Shown here: positions 1 through 13,960 of the stretch, one piece after another
How positions within the stretch are numbered: the first letter of the stretch is position 1
Layout of the letters: the number at the start of each line of letters is the position of its first letter
Origin: Blumeriella jaapii
Taxonomy: Eukaryota; Ascomycota; Leotiomycetes; Helotiales; Drepanopezizaceae
DNA: 64,000 nucleotides
NCBI GenBank assembly: GCA_009599575.1
Contig: VWND01000012.1
Span: 496,001-560,000, forward strand
Direction of reading: 5' to 3'
Made by a program: the position numbers and the translations under genes
Notes under the pieces: model-generated
Seen by the model: the letters and a program-made list of their open reading frames with translations, nothing else
Told to the model about the DNA's origin: nothing
Databases searched by the model: none

Positions 1-1544
1 CGAACAATTTTATATGCATTTTTTTCTTTTTCGATTATAAATGGAATTACGATTTGAATTGTGTTTTCAATAGCGGGGTCATCGTCCGGTCGTTTTCAGA
101 TTTTTCTAAAAGTTTTCTTTTTTTCAGAAGTATAGTCGCTCTGGTCGGAATCGTCGTCGGAATCGTTAAAATCGGAATCGCTTTTTGATTTAAAATTCAG
201 CGGATAAATTTGCTGGTTTTTTTTATAAAATCGCTTTAGCCGGTTGGCGGCGAATATTCTTTTTAGTTTTGTTCTATCGAATTCCGTAAGCTTATAATAG
301 CTTTTATTTAATTCGGCCTCGCATACTTCGTAGAATCCGAGCTATTTATAATCAAGCTTAATATCGGCCGATTTGTCGATAACGCGTTGGACGTCGTAAA
401 TTAAAATCAGATTTTTTTTTTTAATTAGCGTTTTTTTTAAAATTTTAGTTTTATTTCAAACTTTTTTAGCTGCTTTTTTATATTTTTTTTTTTTAGTATT
501 ATTTTTTTTATATTTATATCGCGATAATTTAGCTGTTTAAATTTTATTATTAACAAATCTGTTTTCGTTTTTATTTTAACCACGTTATAAAGCTTTTATA
601 CAAGCCATTTTGTTTTTAAAAGCAGTCGAGCGTTTCTGCCGTACTAAATGAAAAATAAAATTATTTTAATAAAAGCGTATATACAAATGCGCATAGTAAA
701 AAGTATTTCCGAAAATTTCCGCGATCAACGCTTATAATCTTTTCGAATAGCTTTTAAAAAGCCGTTAAAAATATTTTTATAGTTTCGTTTAACGGATCTA
801 TTGTTTTTCGAATTATAAGCTAAAATTTAAATGCGTTGGATATCGTATTTTTTTGTAAAAGTTTCGATAATACTTTTGTTTTCGAATTTATTATCGACGT
901 TTAATTTACTAAATAAACCGTATCGATATACAACGTTTTTCCAAAAAAAAATCGCTATAATTTCGGAAATAGCGTTTCGAAAAAATCGCTTTTTAGGCTA
1001 TTTAAAAAGATCGTCGATAGCGAATACGAAATATATATATCCGCGGTCGGTAATCGATACGCGTATAACGTTCAGATTTATTTTGTTTTAAATTTTAAAA
1101 AATTACATCGGATATAATAAGTTTTTTTTTCGGTCAGGTTTTCGTTTTTAATAAAAAATACAGCTTTTAACAAAAATTTTGCAATCTTCGAAGCATTTTT
1201 TTTATTAAAAATCGTTTTTGATTCGGTAATAAATAGCTTTAGCTTTTTTATAAAATATTTTTTCGTAAGCTTTTTTTATAATTTAAAACTTATCGGTTTT
1301 GTTATTTATTATTAAGCGTTTTTAATATATATTGTTTTTTATTTTATACAGTTTTTTATCGGCTAAAGTATAATCGAAAGCTTGGTTTTTAAATAATTTA
1401 AATTAATAGTTTGGCACGTTAAATAATTTAAATAAAATGGTTAAATAATATACGATTAAATAAAAGTTTTCGGTTTCGTAATTATCGATTAAAAATTTAT
1501 TTTCGTCGCTAATCGGCTTATTCCGATCGTTTTCGATTAAATCT

Positions 1545-1640
1545 ATTCGCGGTATTAACCGAAATAATAACGCGAATGCTTTTTCGGCCCGAAAATCGGT
1601 ATTTTTTATTCGCGGTGCCAGCCGAAATAGCAACGCGAAT
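1545..1640 (-). repeat. Two copies of a 33-bp hairpin-like repeat
   Basis: Copies at 1,545-1,577 and 1,608-1,640 each have the form ATTCGCG-N19-CGCGAAT and are followed by GCTTTT. They are the mirror images of the pair at 12,370-12,465 in the other gypsy copy, so they predate the duplication of the element. Confidence 0.75.
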
Positions 1641-3553
1641 GCTTTTGGCTTTATGAAATTCAAAGCGTAAATAGCGAAGCAGCCGATTTCGTTAGCAATT
1701 TATTCGTCGATATTTTATTCGCTTTATTTAGCGAAATTAAACGAATAAAAACGTTTTCGTTTAAAAAAGCCGTTTGCCGTTGTATTAATTGTTTTTTTAA
1801 TATATTTGATTTTGAAATTTATAAATCGCATTTAAGCTATCTAATTAATAACGAGCGCTTTTGGCAGGTTATTAGCTTTTTTATTTAATTAATCGATAAA
1901 AATTTTTGCGTTTGTTTTTAAAATAAAATATACGCCGTACAATTCGCTTTTTATTTTTTTTATTGTTTTAAAAACGCTTCGATATTTTCGTTTAATAGCA
2001 TCGTAGCGTATTTTCGCGAAAGATTATAAGCCGCTTTCGAATCGTAAAAAATATCGTTTTTTATTTTTATCGATTTGTTATAATACAGTTTTTTAACCGA
2101 AAATACTAGCGTCGATAATCAAAATAATTTTTTTTGCGTCTGAACTGTAATCGATCCGCATAAACGATAAGGCCGATAAAAAATCGTTTTTAAAAACTTT
2201 TATAATTTTACTTTGCTTTTTTTTTTAAATAAAATCGATTTTTTTTTTTATCGTAGCGTAAATAAATGCAGCTTTTTAAAAAAAGTTTTTAATTTAATTG
2301 CGGTAATAAATCACAACGTTAATAAAAGTTTTGGCTTCGGTAATATTTTTATATTTTTTCTATTCGCAAATCTTTTCGATTTTTTTTCGTTAAAAATAGC
2401 GGTTAGCGCTGTTAATTATATAGCCGACGATATTTATTTCGAATATGTAAAACTTTAATCGAGGGCCAATAATAGCTTTGGCTTTTTCGAAGCAGATTAT
2501 AATTTTGTCGATGTTTTGAATATGTTTTATTATATAACGTCGAATTTTAAAAAAAATCTTTTTATTATTATAATATAATTTAAAACTTTTTATTTCGACG
2601 TCGTTAACGTAAAACAAAATAATATCGGAAATGCAAATTATAAAAATCTTATATACGACTTTTACGAATTAAACGATTAAATTAATAGTTTTCATAAATA
2701 CTTTGATTATACGTAGCAAACCGATTAATATTTAAATTGCCGTTATATTTCGAAATCGTAAATTAAGCACTAAATGGTCGTAGCCGGAAAACAAATCGAA
2801 AAAAAAAGCGATCGTTAGTTTTACGAATTCGTTTGAAAATCAATCGACGTTAAATAACACGTTAGCGTTTTATATCGTTATTCTGTTTATTTCGACGATT
2901 ACGATAATAAATTTGTAAATGCTTTTTTTTTTTTCGTAACGATAAACCATTTGTTTTTATATAGGCCGTAGCAAAATTCGAAAATCTTTTGCTTAATTCG
3001 TTTTTTTAACATTTCGATTATTTTATTCTGGAAGGTTTTAAAAACTAAAAAAGTCTTTTTTTACTAAGCTTCGTAAAACACGGTTTTAATATCGATATAA
3101 AACGTAATATTAAAGCTGAATTGGTCCATTTCGGTAAAATCGAAAACTATAGCTTTTTTTCGGTTGCGTAGGATTTCGTATAAAACCTTTTTTTTTTTTG
3201 GCAAAAGCTGAATCCCGATTGCTAAATTATTAAATCGTTTTTTTGTAAATCGGCTGCCAAATAATAAGCTGGAAAATCGGCCGGTAATAAGTCTTTCGAA
3301 TTCGCTAATAACTGGTTAAAATGATTTTGTTGTTTTATTTTTTTTAAATTAATCGTTTATTTTTCCGGAAATATTTTTATCGGATTCGCCAAGATTTACG
3401 AATCGTATTTTATTAGCTTTGCGCTTATAAAAAATGCTGATATTAATATAAAAAAATAAAATATATAAGTCGGATTTGTTTAATACGAAAACGAAATTTT
3501 CGAAACTTTTATTTCCGAATTAATAGCTAAAAATATTAATATTAATTAATTTT

Positions 3554-3586
3554 ATTCGCGATGCTATTTCGATTAGTAACGCGAAT
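3554..3586 (-). repeat. 33-bp hairpin-like repeat
   Basis: This copy has perfect ATTCGCG and CGCGAAT ends 19 nt apart, followed by GCTTTT as at 1,545-1,640. Its partner in the right gypsy copy is 10,426-10,458. Confidence 0.7.
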
Positions 3587-6500
3587 GCTTTTAGCCGAGT
3601 ATTTTTTAAGTTTTGTTATAATTCAGCGTTTATTTTAAAACCAAAGCCGGCTATTCGTTTTCCGATAAAACGTCGACTAAAAAGATTTTATCGCCGGCGA
3701 CGATAATTTAATTTTAAAAAAATCGGTTTTAGTTTTAGAAAAAAGCTTTCATTTGGCCGTTCTCGGTGTATTTGAAACTGATAAGATTTTTTAAAATCCA
3801 AGGTATTTTAAAAATAATAGGATAAAAGCATTTTTTTATTATTAAAAAGTTTTTATAAATAATAATACTTTTAACGTCGATTTTTATATTTCGTATAATT
3901 TTATTAAATTCAATCGTATTTTTATTAACGGTAATATAAATTATTCGCTTATCGGTAATAATCGGGATATTATTAGCTTCGGCTGTTTTTTAGTTTATAC
4001 AATTAACTTCGGCTTTATTATCGAATAAAACGAAGGCGGTCGTATTTTTTTTAAGTATTATTTTTATTTTTAATACTTTTATAGCCGTATAAAGGCAGTT
4101 TCGTCGTTTTGACTTTTGGGTTTTTATAGCGAAGGCTAAAAGGCTGACTTTTTCCGAGGATTTTTTCTTATCGGCTAAATTAATTGCGGTATTGTAAATT
4201 TTTTTTTAATTTTTTTTTAATTTAAAATCGTTTTTTTTTTCGAATGATTTTAATTTTTTTCGTTTTTTTTTTAATATAAGAATTTGTTTGTTAATAACTT
4301 TGTCGAATCTTTTTTTTTATATTAAATAAATCGCTGAATTTTAATTTAATTTTTTGTTTTATAATTTTTTTAATAATTTCGTCGACGGCTTCGAAGCTAA
4401 TATATTTATCGATTTATTTTTCGCTTTGTATTAATAATAGGCGCTTAAAAATTGGTATTTTTTAAATAATTTGGACCGGAGTGTCGGTGTCGATATTTTT
4501 TATATCGTCGTTAATTTTTTCTATTATAAGCGTTTTTTTAATGGTTTTATCGGTTTTTTTTCGAATTTTAAAATTTTTTTCTTTTTCGATTCTGACGTTT
4601 TTTTTTATACCAGCTGGTTTGGCGAATGGAATAAAAACATTTTGCTTTTTTGTGATTCGCTGGCTTAATTATACAACTATAATATTTGCAAATGCGATAT
4701 TTGCATTAGCAATATATATATTTGTTTTTTATTTATATATTTGAATTTTATTTATATTTAAAATAAAAGATTTCTTTTTGATTAATACGCTTTCTGAAAT
4801 GTTTTTTTTTTTACTAGTAAAAATCGTTTTTGCATTTTTTCTGTTTTTTAAGCAATTGTTCCATTTCGTATTTTTCATTTTTAAGCGAATAATATTTAAT
4901 TAGCTTTGATTTTCAGCTTTATTAAAAAGATTTATTTCTGCTTCCGTCGGTCCGAAACAAATCGCTTCGTATTTATTAATATAACAAATATTATTATTTA
5001 TACAAAAATTAAACGCTTTGCATTTAAAACGAATATAAGATTTTTTACAATGAATTTTTTTGTTATTACAAAATTTACATTTAGGGCTACGGAATCTGTT
5101 TTAATAATTACTTTTATTATTTTAATAGCCGCGATTTTGGTTTCCGCGTTGGTTTTTTTTTTTCTTTTAATAATCGTTATTATAATTAATATTTCGCTGA
5201 TTTTAATTGCTAGCACGGGGAGGTTGCCATTGGACAGCTATTACTTTTACGATAGCTTGGCGAAGCTGATCGCTTCGTATATTTTAAAAAGAATAATTGT
5301 TATAAAAATTATTTTAATCGTTTTTATTATCCGAATTAACGTAAAAGAGTTTTTTTTGCTATTATATAAAACTTTCGACTTTGCTTTAAAATTTTTAAAT
5401 TTTAATATCGGTAAATTTTAATACGAGAATTTCGATATTTTTGTTAAGCTTTTTCAAGCCAGTAGGTTTTGCAGAACGATTAAATAATATAATAACTGGT
5501 TGTTTTTTGGCGATTTCGGTAATTTTTAATGGCTGGGCATATTTTTGCACTAAAGCTTTCACGTTTTTTTTATAAATAAAAAAGGGAGATTTCTTTTAAT
5601 TTATAGCTTCGATAGTACGTTCGTTTTGATTTTATTTAAAAACGAATTTCACAAATTTGGAATATTAATCGAAGGTTTTAAGATTTTGTTTATTAATTTT
5701 AAAATGCTTAATAATTTTATTGCGAATACTGGTTGAAAGGCCAAATAAAAATAATTTTTTCTGCTTAATCTTGCTTAAAATCTTTTTATTAACGAAAACG
5801 TTAAAAACTTTCGTATAAGTACGATAATAAGCTTTGAGTTTTTTGGCTTGGCGAATCGTTATAATAAATTACTTAAGGAAAACGATAGTATCGCGGATTT
5901 ACTAACGATCGTGGTTTCGGAATTCCGATTTCAAAGCTTTAATTAGCTTACGCCAATTTCGAACTCTAATAGCCTTTTATTTATTTATCGATTTAATAAT
6001 ATTTTAATGGTTAAGTTATAGTAGCGAGGAAATTTATCGAATATTTTAATTTTAAAAATTTCGAAATTTTTACAGGTTTTTTTATATTTTTCGATAAAAT
6101 CGGTAATATTGGCGTTATTAAATAAAAATGCACCAGAGAAGCCAGGGAAGGGCATGCGGCTTCGCATAAAAAAACAAAAAGCGTCGTTGTTTATAGTGTT
6201 AGCGAAAATGTTGGTAGGATTTGAATTAAATAAATGAGTGTTTTTTGAAATTGTAGATTAAAGGTTTTTAATATGAAAAAAATCGTTTTTAATAAAGGAG
6301 CTATTAAAAAGGTTTTTGTATTTTCTGAAGAAATTAAATAAAATAAAATTGCGTTCAGATATTTAAATAATATATTAAAGAATTTGTTTTTTAGTAAATT
6401 AATTAAATTAATATAATATTGCTGTATAATCTACGGTTTCGATATTCCGTGGCTTAAACTAATGCACGTACAGCCATCTTTTTATTATTTTTAATAAAAA

Positions 6501-6938
6501 GCCGCAAATTGTAATTGCCATAATTACAAAGCGCAAAATCAGAAGATTAAGTTTTCGCCAAGCGTTTGACCAAAAAAAATCTAATTCAGAAAGGCCGAGC
6601 GCAGCGGTCGAAGCGTACGAACCAATATTCGATTTGTTATTTTTAGATAAAAAAGCGATTTTCGAGTTTTGAATTTCGCACGGTTCAAAATTGCCTAACC
6701 GTAATTTCAGACGTTTCTGAAATGTATTGCATTTTTGTAATTTAATAATTATGCGCGAAATAAAGAAAGCTATTAAAGGTTTTTTATATAATACAGCTGC
6801 GAATAACATTATATAAAAGGTTTTTTAAGTCGTAGTAGCGAAATATCGAAATCGATTTTAATTGTGAATTTGAAAAATGCATCGGCGAATATATAAAAAC
6901 AAAACACCGAAGTTTGAATTTCTGCGTAGATTATTAAA

Positions 6939-7205
6939 TGTAAAAGTAGATAGGAAAACCAGACTAATACGGCCATATATCGGTAAATAAAATAATTTAG
7001 AAAATCCCTAGAAAAAACTGAAAAAAGGAAAAAAAAAATAAGTAAAAATATAAATTAAACTGCGTGCCTATGGTACTATCTAAAGGGGTATCCTGCTCTT
7101 ATATTTGTTAAAGATAGTCAATGGCAGGGGGTTTCGGAGGGGTCTATGCCTCGACTATAGCTAAAACTACCAACTCCTATTAATACAAGGTATCACCGTT
7201 TTACA
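6939..7205 (+). mobile_element. 267-bp LTR-like element, copy 1
   Basis: The sequence begins TGTAAAAG and ends TTTTACA, a 7-bp terminal inversion compatible with the TG..CA ends of an LTR. A TATA-like TATAAATT lies near the middle. The reverse complement of 17,843-18,109 matches it over exactly the same length. Copy 1 keeps more G and C than its surroundings. Flanking bases (left TTAAA, right TTGTT) show no obvious target duplication. It stands where the 5' LTR of the plus-strand gypsy copy would be, but no LTR is found at about 14,020. It could be that element's LTR, a solo LTR of another element, or a MITE. Confidence 0.5.
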
Positions 7206-8299
7206 TTGTTCGCAGCTGTATTATATAAAAGACTTTTAATAGCTTTTTTTATTTTGCGCACAGTTATTGGATTACAAAAATGCAATATATTTTAGAAACG
7301 TTTGAAATTACGGTTAGGCAATTCTGAATCGTACGAAATTTAAAGTTCGAAAATCGCTTTTTTATTTAAAAATAACAAATCGAATATTAATTCGTACGTT
7401 TCGATCGTTGCGCTCGGCCTTTCCGAATTAAATCTTTTTTGGTCAAACGCCTGGCGAAAACTCAACTTTTTGATTTTACGCTTTATAATTGTGGCAATTA
7501 TAATTTGCGGCTTTTTATTAAAAATAGTAAGAAAATGGCTGTACGTGCATTAGTTTAAGCTACGGAATATCGAAACCGTGGATTATATAGCAATATTATA
7601 TTAATTTAGTCAACTTATTAAAAAACAAGTTTTTTAATATATTATTTAAATATCTGGACGCAATTTTATTTTATTCAATTTTTTTAAAAAACACAAAGAC
7701 TTTTTTAATAGCTTTTTTATTAAAAACGATTTTTCTTATATTAAAAACTTTTAATTTGCAATTTTAAAAAACACTTATTTATTTAATTTAAATTTTATCA
7801 ACACTTTCGCTAATATTATAAACAACGACGCTTTTCGTTTTCTTATGCGAGGCCGCATGCTTCTTTTTGGCTTTCTTAATGCACTTTTATTTAATAGCGC
7901 TAATATTACCGATTTTATCGAAAAATATAAAAAAACTTATGAAAATTTCGAAGTTTTTAAGATTAAAATATTCGATAAACTTTTTCGTTATTATAATTTA
8001 ATTATCAAAAATATTATTAAATCGATAAATAAATGAAAAGCTATTGGGATTCGAAATTAGCGTAAGCTAGTTAAAACTTTAAAATCGGAATTCCGAAACT
8101 ACGATCGCTAGCAAATTCGCGATACTATCGCTTTTTTTAAACAGTTTGTTATAATAATTCGCTAAGCCAAAAAATTTAAGGTTTATTATCGTATTTATAC
8201 GAGAGTTTCTGACGTTTTCGTTAACAAAAAAGTTTTAAGCGAAATTAAGCAGAAAAAATTATTTTTACTTGGCTTTTCAACTAGCATTCGCAACAAAAC

Positions 8300-9600
8300 T
8301 ATTAAGCATTTTAAAATTAATAAATAAAACTTTGAAACTTTCGATTAATATTTCAAATTTGTAAAATTCGTTTTTAAACAAAATTAAAACGAACGTATTA
8401 TCGAAGCTATAAATTAAAAGAAATCTTTTTTTTTTTATTTATAAAAAAAGACGTAGAAGCTTTAATATAAAAACATATTTAGCTACTAAAAGTTACCGAA
8501 ATCGCTAAAAAATAATTAATTATTATATTATTTAATCGTTTTGCAAAATTTATTAATTTGAAAAAATTTAATAAAAATATCGAAACTTTCGTATTAAAAT
8601 TTACCGATATTAAAATTTAAAAATTTTAAAACAAAATCGAAAGTTTTATGCAATAGCAAAAGAAATTTTTTTACGTTAATTCGGATAATAAAAACGATTA
8701 AAATAGCTTTTATAATAACTATTTTTTTTAAAATGCGCGAAGCGATCAACTTCGCTAAGCCACCGTAAAAGTAATAGCTGCTTAATAGCAATTTTTCCGT
8801 ATTAGCGATCAGGATTAGCGAAATATTAATTATAATAACGATTATCAAAAAAAAGAAGGAAATCAACGCGGAAATCAGAATCGCGGCTATTAAAATAGTA
8901 AAAGTAATTATTAAAACAGATTCCGTAGCTTTAAATATAAATTTTGTGATAATAAAAAAATTCACTGCGAAAAATCTTATATTCGCTTTAAGTGCAAAGC
9001 ATTTAATTTTTGTGTAAATAATAATATTTATTATATTAACAAATATAAAACGATCTGTCTCGGACCGACGGAAGCAGAAATAAGCTTTTTTAATAAAGCT
9101 GAAAATTAAAACTGATTAAATACTATTCGCTTAAAAATAAAAAATACGAAATAAAACGATTATTTGAAAAATAAAAAAAATGCAAAAACGATTTTTATCG
9201 ATAAAAAAGAAAATATTTTAAAAGGCGTACTAATCAAAAAAAAATCTTTTATTTTAAGCGTAAGTAAAATTCAAATATATAAATAAAAAATAAATATATA
9301 TATTATTAATGCAAATATCGCATTTACAAATATTATAATTATATAATTAAGCCAGCGAATTATAAAAAAGCAAAATGCTTTTGTTTTATTCGCCAAACCA
9401 ATTAATATAAAAAAAAACGTCAGAATCGAAAAAAAAAAAGATTTTAAAATTCGAAAAAAAACCGATAAAACCATCAGAAAAACGCTTATAATAAAAGAAA
9501 TTAACGACGATATAAAAAATATCGATATCGATATTCCGGTTTAAATTATTCAGAAAATATCAGTTTCTAAGCGCTTATTATTAATACGAAGCGAAAAATA
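8300..9600 (+). pseudogene. Ty3/gypsy gag remnant
   Basis: On the plus strand around 8,590-8,760 a polar frame interrupted by stops can be read, with residues such as IESFMQ, KKFFYVN and NARSDQLR. These resemble the gag segment preceding the protease in fungal Ty3/gypsy elements. The open minus-strand frames in the same interval (8,594-8,965 and 9,271-9,474) are very hydrophobic and are probably antisense artefacts of AT-rich DNA. No clear CCHC zinc knuckle was found. Confidence 0.45.
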
Positions 9601-9959
9601 AATCGACAAATATATCAGCTCCGAAGCTGTCGACGAAACTATTAAAAGAATTATGAAATAAAAAATTGAATTGAAATTCAGCGATTTATTTAGCATAAAA
9701 AAAAGATTCGATAAAATTATTAATAAACAAATTTTTGTATTAAAAAAAAACGAAAAAATTAAGATTATTCGAAAAAAAAAACGATTTTAAATTGGAAAAA
9801 AATCAAAAAAAAATTTATAATATCGTAATTAATTTAGCCGATAAAAAAAAATTTTCGGAAAAAGTTAGCCTTTTGGCTTTCGCTATAAAAACTTAAAAAT
9901 TAAAACGACGAAATTGTTTTTATACGGTTATAAAAGCGCTAAAGATAAAAACAATACTT

Positions 9960-10275
9960 AAGAAAAGTACGACCGCTCTCGTTTTATTCGATAATAAAGC
10001 CGAAATTAATTGCATAAACCAAAAAACAGCCGAAGCCAATAATATTTCGATTATTACCGATAAACGAATAATTTATACGATTATTAATAAAAATACTATT
10101 AAATTTAATAAAATTATACAAAATATAAAAATCGACGTTAAAAATATTATTATTTATGAAAACTTTTTAATAATAAAAAAATGCTTTTATTTTATTATTT
10201 TTAAAATGCTTTGAATCTTGGAAAATTTCGTCAGTTTTAAATACACCGAAAACGGCCAGATAAAAGCTTTTTTTT
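9960..10275 (+). pseudogene. Ty3/gypsy aspartic protease remnant
   Basis: The frame reads ALVLFDNKAEINCI and continues through IIYTIINKNTIKF to KYTENGQIKAFF. LFDN-K-AEINC corresponds to the D-S/T-G-A active-site loop of retroviral-type aspartic proteases, here with the third loop residue changed. The following hydrophobic beta-rich segment fits the family. The mirror sequence lies on the minus strand at about 4,060-3,750. Confidence 0.6.
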
Positions 10276-10425
10276 AAAATTAAAACCGATTTTTTTAAAA
10301 TTAAATTATCGTCGCCGGCGATAAAGTTTTTTTAATCGACGTTTTATCGGAAAACGAATAGCCGGCTTTGGTTTTAGAACAGACGCTAAATTATAACAAA
10401 ATTTGGAAAATATTCGATCAAAAGC

Positions 10426-10458
10426 ATTTACGTCGCTAATCGAAATAACACCGCGAAT
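10426..10458 (+). repeat. 33-bp hairpin-like repeat (decayed left end)
   Basis: The right end is a perfect CGCGAAT. The left end reads ATTTACG, with two substitutions from ATTCGCG, one of them C-to-T. It is preceded by AAAAGC, the complement of the GCTTTT that follows the minus-orientation copies. It mirrors 3,554-3,586. Confidence 0.6.
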
Positions 10459-10639
10459 AAAATTAGCCAATATTAATATTTTTAATTATTAATTCGGAAA
10501 TAAAAGTTTCGAAAATTTCGTTTTCGTATTAAACAAATCCGACTTATATATTTTATTTTTTTGTATTAATATTAGCATTTTTTACAAGCGTAAAATTGAT
10601 AAAATACGATTCGTAAATTTAAGCGAATCCGATGAAAAT

Positions 10640-12270
10640 ATTTTCGGAAAAATAAACGATTGATTCGAAAAAACGAAATAACAAAATCATTTTAATTAAT
10701 TATTAGCGAATTCGAAGGATTTATTACCGGCCGATTTTCCAATTTATTATTTAACAGCCGATTTATAAAAAAACGATTTGATAATTTAGCAATCGGAATT
10801 TAATTTTTGCCAAAAAAAAAAAAGGTTTTATACGAAGTTTTACGCAACCGAGAAAAGGTTATAGCTTTCGATTTTATCGAAATAAGCCAATTCAGTTTTA
10901 ACGTTATTTTTTATATTAATATTAAAATCGTATTTTACGAAGCTTAGTAAAAAAAAATCTTTTCAGTTTTTAAAGCTTTTTAAAATAAAATAGTCGAAAT
11001 GCTGAAAAAACGAATTAAGCAAAAGATCCTCGAATTCTGCCACGGCCTATATAAAAATAAATGGTTTATTATTACGAAAAAAAAAAAAGCATTTACAAAT
11101 TTATTATTGCAATCGTCGAAATAAACAGAATAACGATACGAAACGCTAACGTGCTATTTAACGTCGATTAATTTTCAAACGAATTCGCAAAACTAACGAT
11201 CGCTTTTTTTTTCGATTTGTTTTTCGGCTACGATTATTTAGTATTTAATTTACGATTTCGAAATATAACGGCAATTTAAATTTCAATCGGTCTGCTACGT
11301 ATAACGAAAATATTTATAAAAGCTATTAATTTAGTCGCTTAATTCGTAAAAGTCGTATATAAGATTTTTATAATTTGCATTTCTGATATTACTTTTTTTT
11401 ATATTAACGACGTCGAAATAAAAGACTTTAAATTATATTATAATAATAAAAAGATTTTTTTTAAAATTCGACGCTATATAATAAAATATATTTAAAACAT
11501 CGATAAAAATATAATTTACTTCGAAAAAACTAAAGTTATTATTAGCTTTCGATTAAAATTCTGTATATCCGAAATAAATATCGTTGGCTACGTGATTAAT
11601 AGCGCTGGCCGTTATTTTTAACGAAAGAAAATTAAAAAGATTTGCGAATAAAAAAAATATAAAAATATTACCGAAGCCAAAGCTTTTATTGGCGTTGTGA
11701 TTTATTATCGTAATTAAATTAAAAACTTTTTTTAAAAAGCTGCACTTATTTACGCTACGATAAAAAAAAGAATCGATTTCGTTTAGGAAAAAAACAGAGC
11801 AAAATTATAAAAATCCTTAAAAACGATTTTTTATCGGCCCTATCGCTTATACGGATCGATTACAGTCTAAACGCAAAAAAAATTATTTTAATTATCGACG
11901 CTAGTATTTTCGGTTAGAAAGCTGTATTGCAATAAATCGATAAAAATAAAAAACGGCATTTTTTACGATTCGAAAGCGGCTTATAATCTTCCGCGAAAAT
12001 ACGCTACGATACTATTAAACGAAAATGTCGAGGCGCTTTTAAAATAATAAAAAAAATAAAAAGCGAATTGTACGATATATATTTTATTTTAAAAACAAAC
12101 GCAAAAGTTTTTGTCGACCAACTGAATAAAAAAGCTAGTAACTTATTAAAAGCGCTCGTTATTAATTAAATAGCTTGAATACGATTTATAAATTTCGAAA
12201 TCAAATATATTAAAAAAATAATTAATATAATAGCAAACGGCTTTTCGAAACGAAAACGCTTTTATTTATT
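10640..12270 (+). pseudogene. Ty3/gypsy reverse transcriptase and RNase H remnant
   Basis: Near 11,390-11,420 the frame reads FYINDV where RT palm domains have Y-x-D-D. The first Asp has become Asn, which is what a G-to-A change on this strand gives, so the catalytic pair is lost. Further on, KFCISEINIVGYVI matches the RT thumb region. From 11,890, DAS, then RFESGL-SSA-IRYDTIKRKCRG and FEIKYIKKIINIIANGFSKR, match the Ty3-type RNase H. About one stop per 20-40 codons is present. Confidence 0.7.
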
Positions 12271-12369
12271 TAATCTCGCTAAACAAAGCGAATAAAATAT
12301 TAACGAATAAATTGCTAACGAAATCGGCTGCTTTGTTATTTGCGCTTTAGATTTTATAGAGCCAAAATT

Positions 12370-12465
12370 ATTCGCGTTGCTATTTCGGCTGGCACCGCGA
12401 ATAAAAAACACCGATTTTCGGGCCGAAAAAGCATTCGCGTTATTATCTCGGCTGGCACCGCGAAT
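12370..12465 (+). repeat. Two copies of a 33-bp hairpin-like repeat
   Basis: Copies at 12,370-12,402 and 12,433-12,465 have perfect ATTCGCG and CGCGAAT ends, and their cores share TCGGCTGGCAC. They sit 63 bp apart between the RNase H and integrase regions. Each is a multiple of three long, so insertion would preserve a reading frame. Confidence 0.75.
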
Positions 12466-12599
12466 AAATTTAACCGAAAACGATCGGAATAAGCCGATTA
12501 ACGACGAAAATAAACTTTTAATCGATAATTACGAAACCGAAGATTTTTATTTAATCGTATATTATTTAATTATTTTATTTAAATTATTTAATATGCTAA

Positions 12600-13960
12600 A
12601 TTATTAATTTAAATTATTTAAAAACCAAGCTTTCGATTATATTTTAGCCGATAAAAAACTATATAAAATAAAAGATAATATATATTAAAAACGCTTAATA
12701 ATAAATAATAAAGCTGATAAATTTTAAATTATAAAAAAAGCCTACGAAAAAATGTTTTATAAAAAAACTAAAGCCATTTATTACCGAATTAAAAACGATT
12801 TCTAATAAAAAGAATACTTCGAAGATTGCAAAGCTTTCGTTAAAAGCTGCATTTTTTATTAAAAACGAAAGCCTGGCCGAAAAAAAAAACTTATTATATT
12901 CGACGTAGTTTTTTGCAATTTGAAAAAAAATTAACTTCGACGTTATACGCGTGCCGATTACCGACCGCGGATATACGTGCTTCGTATTCGTTATCGACGA
13001 TTTGTTTAAATAATTTAAAAAGCGATTTTTCCGAAGCGTTATTTTCGAAGCTATAACGATTTTTTTTTAGAAAAACGTTATATATCGATACGGTTTGTTT
13101 AATAAATTAAACGTCGATAATAAATTCGAAAACAAAAGCGTTATCGAAACTTTTATAAAAAAATACAGGATCCAGCGCATTCAGATTTTAGTTTATAATT
13201 CGAAAAGCAACGGATTCGTTAAACGAAGTTATAAAAATATTTTCGACAGCTTTTTAAAAGCTATTCGAAGGGATTATAAGCGTTGATTGCGGAAATTTTC
13301 GAAAATGCTTTTTATTATGCGTATATATATATACGTTTTTATTAAAATAATTTTATTTTTTATTTAATACGGCAAAAACGCTCGATTGTTTTTGAAAACA
13401 AAATAGCTTGTATAAAAGTTTTATAACGTAATTAAAATAAAAACGAAAGCTGATTTATTAATAATAAGATTTAAACAATTAAATTACCGCGATATAAATA
13501 TAAAAAAAATGATTTTAAAAAAAAAAAAATATAAAAAAGCAATTAAAAAAGTCTGGAATAAAACCAAGGTTTTAAAAAAAACGCTAATTAAAAAAAAAAT
13601 TTAATTTTAATTTACGATATTCAGCGCGTTATTAATAAATCGGCCGATATTAAGCTTAATTATAAATGGCTCGGATTTTACGAAATATACGAAGCCGAGT
13701 TGAATAAAAGCTATTATAAGCTGACGAAACTCGATAAAACAAAACTAAAAAAAACGTTCGCCGCCAACCGGTTAAAGCGATTTTATAAAAAAAATTAGCA
13801 AATTTATTTTTTGGATTTTGAATTAAACAGCGATTCCGATTTCAGCGAATCCGACGACGATTCCGACCAAAGCGATTATACGCCTGAAAAGAAAAAACCT
13901 TTTGGAAAAATCTGAAAATAACCGAACGATAATCTTATTATTAAAAGTATAATTTAAGTC
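12600..13960 (+). pseudogene. Ty3/gypsy integrase remnant
   Basis: A zinc-binding segment (CKAFVKSC) is followed from about 12,930 by an integrase core. It reads through LFNKLNVDNKFENKSVIETF and YNSKSNGFVKRSYKNIFDSF, where family members have YN-x-x-ANG-x-VERGH; the Glu of this signature is now Lys. A Ser/Asp-rich tail ends near 13,915. A 63-codon piece (13,095-13,286) is free of stops. The rest is broken. Confidence 0.75.

Larger units (their letters stand above)
1..6810 (-). mobile_element. Degenerate Ty3/gypsy retrotransposon, left copy
   Basis: This is the reverse complement of 7,207-14,020: a base at x pairs with about 14,021 minus x throughout. Examples are 4,481-4,744 with 9,271-9,474, and 1,403-1,663 with 12,377-12,607. 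Read on the minus strand, the order is gag remnant (about 5,730-4,500), protease (about 4,060-3,750), reverse transcriptase and RNase H (about 3,400-1,750), and integrase (about 1,400-570). Stops and small indels are frequent. The copy runs off the left edge of the window, so its 3' end is not seen. No 5' LTR in the matching orientation is found at its inner end. Confidence 0.8.

Noticed and set aside
4481..5421. Hydrophobic open frames that look like multi-TM proteins
   Set aside because: They are read antisense to the gag region of the left gypsy copy; AT-rich DNA encodes Ile/Phe/Leu runs by composition alone, and the mirrored frames at 8,594-9,474 have the same origin.
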